Assembly: GCA_028873795.1 (NCBI GenBank)
Contig: JAPPNP010000031.1
Span: 1-64,000 of the forward strand
Length of the DNA: 64,000 nt
Origin: Chloroflexota bacterium
GTDB lineage: Bacteria; Chloroflexota; UBA11872
Reading direction: 5' to 3'
The position numbers and the translations under genes are program-made. Positions 51,376-59,959 of the stretch are shown piece after piece. The notes beneath the pieces are model-generated. The model was not told the DNA's origin and made no database searches. It worked only from the letters and a program-made list of their open reading frames with translations. Numbering within the stretch: the first letter of the stretch is position 1; each line of letters begins with the position of its first letter.

Positions 51376-52433
51376 GCGAGGCGGTCGTAGACCGACAGGG
51401 TGGCCGCGGCGGCGCGCGCCCAGGAAAACTCGGCGGCTCGCGCACGACCGGCCGAACGGAGTCGCGCGGCAAGCGCCGGATCTTCCCCAACCGCGTCAAT
51501 CGCGTCCGTCAGCGCCTCGGCATCTCTGGGATCGACGAACAGCGCCGCGTCGGCCGCCACCTCCCGCAGCGCGCCAATGTCGGAAACCACGCATGGCGCT
51601 CCGGCTCGCATCGCCTCGAGCACCGGCAACCCAAATCCTTCGTCAAGCGATGGCTGCAGCATGAGGCTCGCATGGCGTAGCAGCCGCCCCAGCATGGCGT
51701 CCGTCACGGAGCCGATGAACCGCACGCGTGCCTGGGGATCCAGCGTCCGCACGGTTCGCACAATCTCCACGCCTCGATACCCAAGCGCGCCCGCGACCAG
51801 CAGGGGCATCCGGCGCGCGGCCGTGGACCGCACCCACGCTCGCGCAGCGTGGACGTGATTCTTGCGTGGTTGCAGGGTGCCAACCATGAGGGCGTATTCG
51901 CCCTGTATTGGCGTGGAGTCCGCCTCCACATCCAGCGAGGCCGAGGGCGCCTCATGAATCACGCTGATCCGGTCGCCGGGCACGAGCTCCCGCTCCACGA
52001 GTTGATCGCGGACGTGGGCGGACACGGTAATCACCTGTGTCGCCCGCGACAGCCGCCGGCTGGCGGCGCGGTAGAAATCGAGGCCGCGCGGCTCGTATGC
52101 CGACGGGTGCGTCAGGAACGACACGTCGTGCACCGTCACCACGCTTGGCACGCGCACGCCCGGCGGCAGGGCATGGTCGGGAAAGTGCGCCGCCCCAAAG
52201 GGTCGCAGTCCCCATCCCAACGTGACCCGCTCCAAGCGATGTCGTGCCGGGGCCGGCGCGGGTCGGACCGCCAGCGCCGCGCCGCCGTGCCGCCGGTCGC
52301 GCGGATCGAGGAGGAGGGTGACGTCGTGCCTGGGATCGCCCAAGTCGGCGATGGCCTGCTGGAGTTCCCAGATATAGCGGCCGATGCCGGCGCGGTCGCG
52401 ATGCAGCATCCGGCCGTCGAGAGCAACGCGCAC
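51372..52433 (-). CDS. Glycosyltransferase family 4 (mannosyltransferase-like)
   Basis: The product has 353 residues from GTG 52433 (VRVALDGRMLHRDRAGIGRY). It contains VTVHDVSFLTHPSAYEPRG, ALMVGTLQPRKNH and the donor-binding block DEGFGLPVLEAMRAGAPCVVSDIGALREVAADAALFVDP. The GTG lies one base past the stop of the ligase gene; the longer track ORF reads the ligase out of frame. Confidence 0.9.
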   Translation of the reverse strand: MRVALDGRMLHRDRAGIGRYIWELQQAIADLGDPRHDVTLLLDPRDRRHGGAALAVRPAPAPARHRLERVTLGWGLRPFGAAHFPDHALPPGVRVPSVVTVHDVSFLTHPSAYEPRGLDFYRAASRRLSRATQVITVSAHVRDQLVERELVPGDRISVIHEAPSASLDVEADSTPIQGEYALMVGTLQPRKNHVHAARAWVRSTAARRMPLLVAGALGYRGVEIVRTVRTLDPQARVRFIGSVTDAMLGRLLRHASLMLQPSLDEGFGLPVLEAMRAGAPCVVSDIGALREVAADAALFVDPRDAEALTDAIDAVGEDPALAARLRSAGRARAAEFSWARAAAATLSVYDRLA

Positions 52434-52434
52434 G

Positions 52435-53805
52435 TCAGGCGCTGCGCCGAACGACCACCAGCGTGGCGCCCAGCAGAGCGCCGCCCAGCACGGCCAGGTG
52501 CTGGAAGCTCGCCACGTGGTGGTCGACCATGGAGGTCGCCAGCAGCGCCGCCAGTCCCGCCACGCAGGCGCGCGCCAGCGGGTCGCGGACGATGGACCGA
52601 GCCGCCCGCAGCACCGTTGCCACAACGACGCCCAATGCGGTCGCGGCCGCCAGCACGCCGGCACGCTCGGCGATCCACAGCCACGTGTTCGAGACGCCGA
52701 CGAACATGTCCACGTCGGGCGATGCGCCATAGCCGACGCCAAACCAGGGATAGCGCCCAATCACACGGACCGCCTCCCGCAGTTCGCCCAAACGCAGGGC
52801 GTCGGACAGGTCGCGCTGCACGACCGCCGCACGAATCGAATCCCCCAGGCCGCCCGGCCATGGAACGACCAGCCCAAGAACGCCGGCCACCGCGAGCCCG
52901 GCGCCCAAACGCGGGCGCGTGCTTGCCACGACGACGAGGGCCGCGGCCGCGGCGCCGACCCATGCGCCCCGCGACAGCGAGAGCATGAGCGCCGCCACGA
53001 TCAGACCAACGGCGGTCGCCTGCAGCGCAAACCGACGCGCGGATCCGGTGGAACCCACCATCGCGAACGGCAGCACCATCGCCAGCGTGACGCCCAGGAC
53101 GTTTGGGTCGACGAGCAGCCCCGTCGCGCGCGGCGTGACCTCGTCGGGCAGGAACCGCTGAATGTCGGCTGCGGGATAGCCGGCCGGGGACATCGCCGCG
53201 AGAAACCGGATGCCGGCGTCACCCGCCAGGTGCAATCCCACAGCGAGCGCGGCCTGGAGCGCCCCGGCGCCGACGATCACGAGTTGCCCATGGCGGGCGA
53301 TTGCCGACCGCGGCAGCCACATCACGACCAGGAGCGGGACCGCCGCGGCCATCGCCAGCTTCAGGCCCGTCTGCAGGGCTTCGACATCCCGGCTCACGGG
53401 CCAGGCGATCCCCGTGGCCAGGAGAATGAGCAGCAGGTAGACGCCCTGGACGATCAGGATGCGGTCCCGGAAAAGGGCGTGGCTCCGCCTGACAACGGCC
53501 ACCGCCGAAGCGCCGATGAGGAGGGCCAAAAGCAGCGCAATGACGGGCGGCTGGGCGCCGACGCGCACCGGCACGATCAGAAACGGCGCCAGAATGGCGA
53601 GAGCGATCAGGCCACCCAGCCCGAGTGCGGGCCGCCGAGCCGCCGCGAGGGCGCCGACGACAAGAACACCGCCGGCAATCGCGGCAGCCGGTTGCATGCG
53701 CGCGGCCATCCACCCGGCAAGTCCGGCGGCAAGCGCAACTGCCGCGGCCCACGCCCAGGTCGCCGACGCCCGTCGGGAAACCGTGGCTAGTCCAGCAGCG
53801 ACCAA
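52435..53805 (-). CDS. O-antigen ligase/polymerase-like membrane protein
   Basis: The product has 456 residues with 11-12 hydrophobic segments, as in Wzy/WaaL-type (PF04932) proteins. SLSRGAWVGAAAAAL in the middle and GVGYGASPDVDMFVGVSNTWLWIAERAGVLA in the large loop match the family pattern. It would polymerise or ligate glycan repeat units outside the membrane. The TTG at 53805 is chosen as start; it overlaps the preceding GT2 gene by 19 nt. The upstream 121 codons of the track ORF are GT2 in another frame. Confidence 0.85.
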   Translation of the reverse strand: MVAAGLATVSRRASATWAWAAAVALAAGLAGWMAARMQPAAAIAGGVLVVGALAAARRPALGLGGLIALAILAPFLIVPVRVGAQPPVIALLLALLIGASAVAVVRRSHALFRDRILIVQGVYLLLILLATGIAWPVSRDVEALQTGLKLAMAAAVPLLVVMWLPRSAIARHGQLVIVGAGALQAALAVGLHLAGDAGIRFLAAMSPAGYPAADIQRFLPDEVTPRATGLLVDPNVLGVTLAMVLPFAMVGSTGSARRFALQATAVGLIVAALMLSLSRGAWVGAAAAALVVVASTRPRLGAGLAVAGVLGLVVPWPGGLGDSIRAAVVQRDLSDALRLGELREAVRVIGRYPWFGVGYGASPDVDMFVGVSNTWLWIAERAGVLAAATALGVVVATVLRAARSIVRDPLARACVAGLAALLATSMVDHHVASFQHLAVLGGALLGATLVVVRRSA

Positions 53806-54734
53806 ATGTATGCCTCGTTGACCGTGCGCTTTCGCTGGCGGCGTCGACGTTTGCGCAACGCTCGGCTCAACTGCGGAATCGCCGCCAACTGGCCATTCAG
53901 CGTCGCGCGTGCGGCGCGTCCCTGGAAATTGCGCAGCGCATCCAGCGCGATTTGCCCCTGGGCCCGCAGCATGACCCACCAGCGACGACGCACCACGTAT
54001 CCCGGAACGTTCATCACGGCGACCAGCGGTCGGTTTCGCCCCACCAGAAAGCTCTCGAACTCGCTGGTGGCGCTGGCGCCGCGGCGATGCCGCACGCGGG
54101 CCGTCGGGACGTAGCGACACCGATGCCCGGCGAGCTGCGCCCGCCAGCTCAGGTCCACGTCTTCGCAATACATCATCAGGTCTTCATCCAGCGCGCCCAC
54201 CGCATCGAACAACGACTTCCGGTAGCCCGCGGCGGCGGCACAGGCGCCAAAGACCTCCCGCGGTTCATCGAATTCGGCGCCGTCCCGCTGCCACACGCCG
54301 CGATTTCCGGGCAACCCGCTGGCGGTGAAGAAGTCGCCGGCGGCGTGCAGTCGGTCCGGCGTCGCGTAGAGCAGAATTCGCGAGGCCAGCATGCTGGCTT
54401 CCGGATGCTCATCGAAGGCTCGATCCAGCTCGGCGAGCCACTCGGGCTCGGGCACGGCGTCATTGTTGAGAAACGCGATGCGTTCACCGTGCGCTACGGC
54501 CAGTCCCTGGTTGATCGCGTGTGCCAGCCCGCGGCGCTGAGCGAGCTCGACGGCGACCACATCAGGTTTGTTCTGGCGCAGCCACAGCCGCGTGTCGTCG
54601 TCGGACGCGTCGTCAACCACGATGGTTTCGAAATCCTGGAGTGTTTGCCCGCTCAGCCCGTCCAGCGCCTCGGCCAGAAGGTGGCGTCCGTTCCACGTCG
54701 GAATAACGACGCTCCAGCGCGGCGCCTCAGCCAC
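53787..54734 (-). CDS. Glycosyltransferase family 2 (rhamnosyltransferase-like)
   Basis: The product has 315 residues from GTG 54734 (VAEAPRWSVVIPTWNGRH). It contains FETIVVDDASDDDTRLWL, AFLNNDAVPEPEWL, the GACAAAAGYR acceptor region and LMMYCEDVDLSWRAQLAGH. The GTG overlaps the rmlD-like stop by 8 nt (GTGGCTGA). The C-terminus is very basic (RALRKRRRRQRKR). Together with the adjacent reductase it could add a deoxyhexose. Confidence 0.9.
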   Translation of the reverse strand: MAEAPRWSVVIPTWNGRHLLAEALDGLSGQTLQDFETIVVDDASDDDTRLWLRQNKPDVVAVELAQRRGLAHAINQGLAVAHGERIAFLNNDAVPEPEWLAELDRAFDEHPEASMLASRILLYATPDRLHAAGDFFTASGLPGNRGVWQRDGAEFDEPREVFGACAAAAGYRKSLFDAVGALDEDLMMYCEDVDLSWRAQLAGHRCRYVPTARVRHRRGASATSEFESFLVGRNRPLVAVMNVPGYVVRRRWWVMLRAQGQIALDALRNFQGRAARATLNGQLAAIPQLSRALRKRRRRQRKRTVNEAYIWSLLD

Positions 54735-55590
54735 GATCCGCCACCCACCGCCGCACGAACTCCTCGAGGGCATCGTGCCAAGGCCTGAGCGTGATCCCGA
54801 CGGCCCGCGCCATCTCGTTGGCCAGCTCGCTATTCGCCGGAATCGGCGCCTCGCGCGGGAATTCCTCCGCCGAGATCTCTTCGACGGCCACGTCCTCGCG
54901 TCCGGCGGCGCGCAGCACCGCGGTCGCCCAGCCGTACCAGCTGGACGCCCCCTCATTCACGAGGTGGTGCACGCCGTAAGCCCGTGTGTCGATCAGGCGC
55001 AGGATGGCCGCCGCCAGATCGCCCGCGAAGGTCGGGTTGGCAACCTGGTCGCCCACGTAGCGCAGCTCCCTGGCGTCGTCCGCCAGCTCGAGGAGGCGAG
55101 CCACGAATCCCCGATTCCACCGGCTGTAAACCCAGCCTGAGCGCACAACATAGAGGCGATCCAGGGCCTGTCGGGCGGCCCGTTCGCCACCAAGCTTGCT
55201 CACGCCGTAGGCGTTGATTGGACCGGGCTCGTCGTATTCGCGGTATGGCCCCAGCTTGTCGCCGGTGAAGACGTAGCTGGTGCTCAGGTACACCATTTCG
55301 GCACCGGCGCGGGCGACCGCGCGCGCCACGTTCCAGGCGCCCACGACATTGACCCGCTGGGCGGCGCCCCGGTCTCGCTCGCAGGCCTCGGGATCGGTCA
55401 TGGCCGCGGCATGAATCACGACCGTGGGCTTGATCTCGGCCAGCGCGCGATCCATGGCCGCGCCGCTGGTGACGTCGAGGGCGCTGCGCCCCAAGGCCCA
55501 CACGTTGGCCTCGTCGAGCCGGTGCGCCAGCTCGATGCCAATCTGGCCGCTCCCGCCCGTGATGAGGATGCGCGGCGAACCGCTAGCCAT
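54727..55590 (-). CDS. RmlD-like dTDP-4-dehydrorhamnose reductase / SDR family protein
   Basis: The product has 287 residues, an extended short-chain dehydrogenase. The NAD(P) loop is ITGGSGQIG, then VIHAAAMTDPEACE, LSTSYVFTGDKLGPYREYDEPGP and the catalytic YGVSK. This matches RmlD, which makes dTDP-L-rhamnose. rmlA, rmlB and rmlC are not in the window, so the pathway assignment rests on this protein alone. The ATG at 55590 overlaps the preceding small gene by 8 nt (ATGGCTAG). Confidence 0.87.
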   Translation of the reverse strand: MASGSPRILITGGSGQIGIELAHRLDEANVWALGRSALDVTSGAAMDRALAEIKPTVVIHAAAMTDPEACERDRGAAQRVNVVGAWNVARAVARAGAEMVYLSTSYVFTGDKLGPYREYDEPGPINAYGVSKLGGERAARQALDRLYVVRSGWVYSRWNRGFVARLLELADDARELRYVGDQVANPTFAGDLAAAILRLIDTRAYGVHHLVNEGASSWYGWATAVLRAAGREDVAVEEISAEEFPREAPIPANSELANEMARAVGITLRPWHDALEEFVRRWVADRG

Positions 55591-55795
55591 CGAACTCGGG
55601 ATCGTCACTCCGGCTGAACGTGAGGGCCACGCTGAGTCCCGCAATGGCAACCGCGACGGCGCTCAGACCGAGGTATTGCCAGGCGTCGAGTTCGCGACCC
55701 AGCGACACGATGAGCACCAGGGCGACAAAGACAGCGGAGAGGACAACCCACGCCGCAAGACGCGGGCGCCGCGACAACTGGCTGGGGAGCTTCAT
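55583..55795 (-). CDS. Small two-helix membrane protein, unknown
   Basis: The product has 70 residues with a basic N-terminus (KLPSQLSRRPRLAAW) and two hydrophobic segments (VVLSAVFVALVLIVSLG and YLGLSAVAVAIAGLSVALTF), ending acidic (SRSDDPEFDG). An N-in, C-in hairpin topology is likely. I do not recognise a family. It is the first gene of the polysaccharide operon and overlaps the reductase by 8 nt, which supports it being real. Confidence 0.7.
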   Translation of the reverse strand: MKLPSQLSRRPRLAAWVVLSAVFVALVLIVSLGRELDAWQYLGLSAVAVAIAGLSVALTFSRSDDPEFDG

Positions 55796-55839
55796 GGGCT
55801 GATCTCGGCAATCATCACGGGCTGACCACCCTGTCAGCG

Positions 55840-55845
55840 TATGAT
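55840..55845 (+). promoter_or_regulatory. Possible -10 box (TATGAT) upstream of miaB-like gene
   Basis: TATGAT is a 5/6 match to the -10 consensus, 53 nt before the ATG in the 102-bp divergent spacer. No good -35 lies 16-18 bp upstream, so the call is weak. Confidence 0.3.
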
Positions 55846-55897
55846 GCAGGATGAGTTGGGGCGACGGTTTGTCGCAACATTCTCTCCCAGGTCATCT

Positions 55898-57232
55898 ATG
55901 CCTTCCACCACGACCGGCCATCGGTTCTTCGTCTGGACGATCGGTTGCCAGATGAACAAAGCGGACGGCGAGCGGATGTCGCGCGACCTGATGAGCGCCG
56001 GGCATGTCCCCGTCGAGAACCTCGCGGACGCCACTGCCGTGGTCGTGAACGGCTGTGCGGTGCGCGAGAATGCCGACCGAAAGGTCTGGGGAATGCTGGG
56101 ATTGCTTCAGGGCGCCAAGAAGCGGCGTCCGGAGCTGCTGGTGGGGCTCACCGGATGCACGGTGCACGCCGATCGAACCGAGCTCGAGCCGCATCTGCGG
56201 CCCGTCGACGTGCTGTTCGACTCGCTGAATATAGAGCCGATGCTCGCGCGCATGGCGCGGCAGATTCCCGGCACGGATGCGTACGAAGACGTCGAGGCCG
56301 CGCCGCTCCCCGGCGAAGGGTCGGTTTCGCGTTATGTCAACATCATCTACGGCTGCGACAAGCACTGCACCTACTGCATCGTGCCGTTTCGACGCGGCGC
56401 CCAGCGCAGTCGTCCGTTGGATGAGATCGTCGCCGAGGCGCGGCAGTTCGTCGACGAGGGGGCTCGCGAGATCGTCCTCGTCGGTCAGATCGTCAATGCC
56501 TATGGGTTCGACCTCGATGGCCATCGCCTGCCCGATGCCCTGGCGGCGGTCGACGCCCTTCCCGGCGTTGAGCGGGTGCGATTCGTCACCGCCCATCCGC
56601 AGTTCATGACCGAGCCGCTGGCTTTGGCCATGCGCGATCTGCCCAGCGTCTGCGAGGAGATCAACTTGCCGGTGCAGGCCGGCGACGACACCGTGCTGCG
56701 CCGCATGGCGCGCGGCTACAGCGTGGCGCACTACCGCGACATGATCGATATGTTGCGGTCGATCGTGCCCGGAGTCGCCGTGACCACCGACGTCATCGTC
56801 GGCTTTTGCGGGGAGACCGAGGCTGAGTTTGCGAACTCGCGCGACCTCGTTGCCGATTTGAGGTTCGACCAGGTCCATGTCGCGGCATTCAGCCCGCGCA
56901 AGGGGACGGCGGCCGACCAATGGGTCGACGATGTGTCCCAAGACGAAAAGCTGCGGCGCCTGCACGAAATCGAACGCGTGCAAACGCCGATTGCACGGGA
57001 GATCAACAGCGCCCTGGTCGGGTCGGTTGAGGACGTGCTGCTGGAATCGCTGGAGAGCGGCAAGGCGCCGGGACGCCCGCCCACCTGGCGCGGCCGAACC
57101 CGCTCGAACAAGCTGGTGTTCACCCCCGACCACGCGGATTTGGCGGCAGGCGAAACCGTGCCCATCCAGGTGACGGATGCGACTCCTTGGTCGCTCCGGG
57201 GTGTCGCGCAGCCGGCCGCGGTGCCCGTCTAG
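55898..57232 (+). CDS. miaB: MiaB-type tRNA methylthiotransferase
   Basis: The product has 444 residues. Three N-terminal cluster cysteines are seen (WTIGCQMN, NGCAVREN, LTGCTVH). The radical-SAM triad is CDKHCTYC within YGCDKHCTYCIVPFRRG, and LPVQAGDDTVLRRMARGY and GFCGETEAEF follow. A C-terminal TRAM region ends the protein. It would add methylthio to i6A37 in tRNA. The ATG at 55898 (MPSTTTGHRFFVWTIGC) is preferred to the 19-codon longer ORF. Divergent from the glycan operon. Confidence 0.92.
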   Translation: MPSTTTGHRFFVWTIGCQMNKADGERMSRDLMSAGHVPVENLADATAVVVNGCAVRENADRKVWGMLGLLQGAKKRRPELLVGLTGCTVHADRTELEPHLRPVDVLFDSLNIEPMLARMARQIPGTDAYEDVEAAPLPGEGSVSRYVNIIYGCDKHCTYCIVPFRRGAQRSRPLDEIVAEARQFVDEGAREIVLVGQIVNAYGFDLDGHRLPDALAAVDALPGVERVRFVTAHPQFMTEPLALAMRDLPSVCEEINLPVQAGDDTVLRRMARGYSVAHYRDMIDMLRSIVPGVAVTTDVIVGFCGETEAEFANSRDLVADLRFDQVHVAAFSPRKGTAADQWVDDVSQDEKLRRLHEIERVQTPIAREINSALVGSVEDVLLESLESGKAPGRPPTWRGRTRSNKLVFTPDHADLAAGETVPIQVTDATPWSLRGVAQPAAVPV

Positions 57233-57265
57233 GGGCCGGTGGGCGCTCCGGCCGGGCGTCACGCC

Positions 57266-59041
57266 ATGACGCGGCGGCGAGTGCTGGCGGCTCTCGCGAT
57301 CGGCGGCGCTGCCGTCGCCTGCGGCGAGGCGCAGCCGACGCCGCTCGCCGTGCGCCTGCGCCCCTATTGGGAGCCGGCGATCGAGGTTGCCACCGGGTCG
57401 CTCGAGGTGCTGCGGGCCATTTCCATCAACACCGGCGCCTTCGCCCGCGGTTCCCTTTCGACGGACCAGTTCCTGCTCAGCGTGGAAGCCCAGCTTCCCT
57501 CGATCGCCGCCCTCTCGCATCGCGTCATTCCACTGGTCCCGGATCCAGACATCCAGGCGACGCATGCAGCCCTGGTGGCCGTGATCGATGCCCTGGTCGA
57601 AATTGGCCCCACCGTCCGGGTCTACCGCGAGACCGGGCAACCGGAGCAGTTGATGCACGTCGTGACCCTGCAGCAATCGGCGCGCGATCAGCTCGAAGCA
57701 TTTATCGAGGGCATCGGCCCCGGACTTGCCCAGGACGGGTTGGGGGCGCGGCTGGACGCCATCGGCGAGTCAACGATCGACGCCTGGCGCGTGCGCAAGC
57801 GGGCGGTTTTGGTTGGACCCTACGACGGGGAGGCCGCGGCCCGAGCCGCCCTGGCGCACCTCGTCGACGACGTGCGGCTCTCGCGCAGCAATCCCGGATG
57901 GGTTGAAATCGGCCGCTATGCCGATCCCGCCGCCGCCGACGCGGCGGCCGGGCGGTGGCTGGCTGGCGGCTTTCAGGTCCAAGTGGAAGACGTCACCGAT
58001 CTCAGCTTCAACGTCACCACGCTCCGCGCTCCTGAACGCCAGTCGTGGCGCGAGCTTCTATGGCTGGAACGGCTCGATTTCGACGCGACCGACCTGGCCG
58101 CGTCCGAGCGTGGCGAGCAGGTCGCGGCGGTGGCGCGCGCCGGCAACGTGGCCTCGTTTGGGGCGGACGGCGGCCTGCGATGGACCCGCGACATGCGCAT
58201 GCCGCTGGCGCGGGTGTCCATGCAGCGGCACGGTGAGCTCTTGGCGATTCACGGATTCGACGTGCAGCTGCTCGATGCCGTTGGCAATCAGGTGTGGCCG
58301 TCCCCATTCCGTCCGGACAATCAACTGCTCGAACAAGCCCTCTTTGACGACGACGGCGCCCGGCTCGTGGTCCGCAGCACCAACGCCAGCGGCGTCGGCA
58401 GGGTCTTCGCCTTCAATCGGCAGGGCCAAGTGTGGGGCCCGACCAAGAGCTACATCTCGGCGGCATGGGTCGATCTCGACAAGCGGAGCGGCACCGTGGC
58501 CGTCGGTTCGTCCAATCGTGGCGAGAATCAGGTGGTGCTGATCCGACCCGACGGCAATCTCGAGCAGCGATTCGGCGTCGACGGCGACATCCTGCAGGTC
58601 ATCTTTACGCAGGAAGGCGACCAGGTCATCGCCCTCACGAGCGCCGGCCTCCAGGTTTTCGAAGCCGAGAGCGCCAATCTCCGGTCGCAGCTTCGCTTTC
58701 CGGCCACCGACGCCGCCCGGGCCCCTCGCGATGACATCCTGATTCTCGCCGGCGAAGCCGGCGTGGGCTCGTTCACGCTTGACGGCACCGAGGTGTGGTT
58801 CGCGCCGCGCGTCCGCGCCCGCGCCGTCTATCCCATGGACGACTACGTGGCGGCGCTGGTGGATGACATGACCATCACTATCATCCGCTCCGATGGCGCC
58901 GTGCTCGGCGACGCCACGACGCTCGCGCCGATTCGCGGAATCGCGGTTGCGCCGGGACTCAACCGGCTATTCACCGTGAGCGCCGAGCGCCAGCTTCAAG
59001 CCTGGCAGCTGCCGCCGGTCGCAATCCCGCCACAAGGCTAG
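57266..59041 (+). CDS. Exported lipoprotein-like protein with SPOR-like region and beta-propeller
   Basis: The product has 591 residues. The signal MTRRRVLAALAIGGAAVACGE has multiple Arg and a Cys that could be lipidated, although the residue at -3 is Ala. Residues about 25-185 are helical. Then VLVGPYDGEAAARAALAHLV and IGRYADPAAADAAAGRWL look like two halves of a SPOR-type repeat. From about 265 onward comes a WD/PQQ-like propeller (SFGADGGLRWTRD, AFNRQGQVWGP, LIRPDGNLEQRFGVDGDI, SFTLDGTEVWFAP). Nothing identifies its ligand. It follows miaB by 33 bp on the same strand and ends tail-to-tail with the SPFH gene. Confidence 0.72.
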   Translation: MTRRRVLAALAIGGAAVACGEAQPTPLAVRLRPYWEPAIEVATGSLEVLRAISINTGAFARGSLSTDQFLLSVEAQLPSIAALSHRVIPLVPDPDIQATHAALVAVIDALVEIGPTVRVYRETGQPEQLMHVVTLQQSARDQLEAFIEGIGPGLAQDGLGARLDAIGESTIDAWRVRKRAVLVGPYDGEAAARAALAHLVDDVRLSRSNPGWVEIGRYADPAAADAAAGRWLAGGFQVQVEDVTDLSFNVTTLRAPERQSWRELLWLERLDFDATDLAASERGEQVAAVARAGNVASFGADGGLRWTRDMRMPLARVSMQRHGELLAIHGFDVQLLDAVGNQVWPSPFRPDNQLLEQALFDDDGARLVVRSTNASGVGRVFAFNRQGQVWGPTKSYISAAWVDLDKRSGTVAVGSSNRGENQVVLIRPDGNLEQRFGVDGDILQVIFTQEGDQVIALTSAGLQVFEAESANLRSQLRFPATDAARAPRDDILILAGEAGVGSFTLDGTEVWFAPRVRARAVYPMDDYVAALVDDMTITIIRSDGAVLGDATTLAPIRGIAVAPGLNRLFTVSAERQLQAWQLPPVAIPPQG

Positions 59042-59097
59042 GCCCCGGACGACCGCCGGAAGCGGCGGACTCAACCGGACCGCAGGCGGGGCAGCGT

Positions 59098-59946
59098 TTA
59101 GCCGTCGGAGTCGCCGGACACCTTGCCTCCGAGCGCACCGAGCATCCGGGTGAACTCCAGCGGGAATATGAATTTCGAGGACGGACTCGCGCCGAGCGAC
59201 TTGAGCGTGTCCAGGTACTGGAGACTCATGGTGTTCGGGTCCACCTGTTGCGCGATCACGAAAATCCGCTCGAGCGCCTCGCTGAATCCCTGCGCGCGGA
59301 GCACGGCGGCCTGCTGGTCGCCCTCGGCGGACAGAATTTCAGCCTGCCGGGCGCCTTCAGCCTTGAGGATCGCCGCCTGCTTCTCACCTTCGGCGACGGT
59401 GATGTTCGACTGCCGCGTCCCGTCGGCTTCCAGAATCACGGCGCGGCGCAGCCGCTCCGCCGACATCTGGCGATTCATGGCTTCCTGGATCTCTCGCGGC
59501 GGGTCGATCTCGCGAATCTCGACATTGGTGACCTTGATGCCCCATCGCGCCGTCTCGGAGTCGAGCTTCACCCGAATCGATTCGTTGATGCGCTCGCGCT
59601 GCGAGAGGACGTCGTCCAGGTCGATATCGCCAACCACCGCCCGCAGCGTTGTGGTGGCAAGTCCGACGACCGCCGAGCGGTAGTCCTCGACCTCCAGCAC
59701 GGCCCGCTGGGCCTCGTTGATGTCCACGCGCATGTAGACGAGGAAATCGATGTCGATCGAGGCGTTGTCCTTGGTGATGTTGGTCTGTCGCGGAATGTCC
59801 AGCACCTCGGTGCGCGTTTCGACGCGGCGAATCTGATGCAGGATCGGGATCGCAAAGACGATGCCGGGCCCCAACATGCCCTCGAACCGCCCGAAGCGAA
59901 ACCGCGCTATCCGTTGGTAGTCACGCACGAAATTGATGATGGCCAT
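59098..59946 (-). CDS. SPFH/stomatin-like protein without N-terminal membrane helix
   Basis: The product has 282 residues. The SPFH core is clear: RFEGMLGPGIVFAIPILHQIRRVETRTEVLDIPRQ, then VEVEDYRSAVVGLATTTLRAVVGDIDLDDVLSQRERIN, WGIKVTNVEIREIDPP and a long coiled coil (EAMNRQMSAERLRRAVILEADG and onward). Unlike most stomatins there is no hydrophobic N-terminal helix before the core. GGGAG lies upstream of ATG 59946. It lies 13 bp after the nfeD gene, the usual NfeD-stomatin pair. Confidence 0.92.
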   Translation of the reverse strand: MAIINFVRDYQRIARFRFGRFEGMLGPGIVFAIPILHQIRRVETRTEVLDIPRQTNITKDNASIDIDFLVYMRVDINEAQRAVLEVEDYRSAVVGLATTTLRAVVGDIDLDDVLSQRERINESIRVKLDSETARWGIKVTNVEIREIDPPREIQEAMNRQMSAERLRRAVILEADGTRQSNITVAEGEKQAAILKAEGARQAEILSAEGDQQAAVLRAQGFSEALERIFVIAQQVDPNTMSLQYLDTLKSLGASPSSKFIFPLEFTRMLGALGGKVSGDSDG

Positions 59947-59959
59947 GGTGAAACTCCCT

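Noticed and set aside
55892-57676. 594-residue minus-strand ORF opposite miaB
   Set aside because: Antisense shadow; the plus strand has the radical-SAM and cluster cysteines.
59042-59097. Terminator between the SPOR-propeller gene and the SPFH gene
   Set aside because: CCGCC...GGCGG can pair for 5 bp but no T-run follows on either strand.
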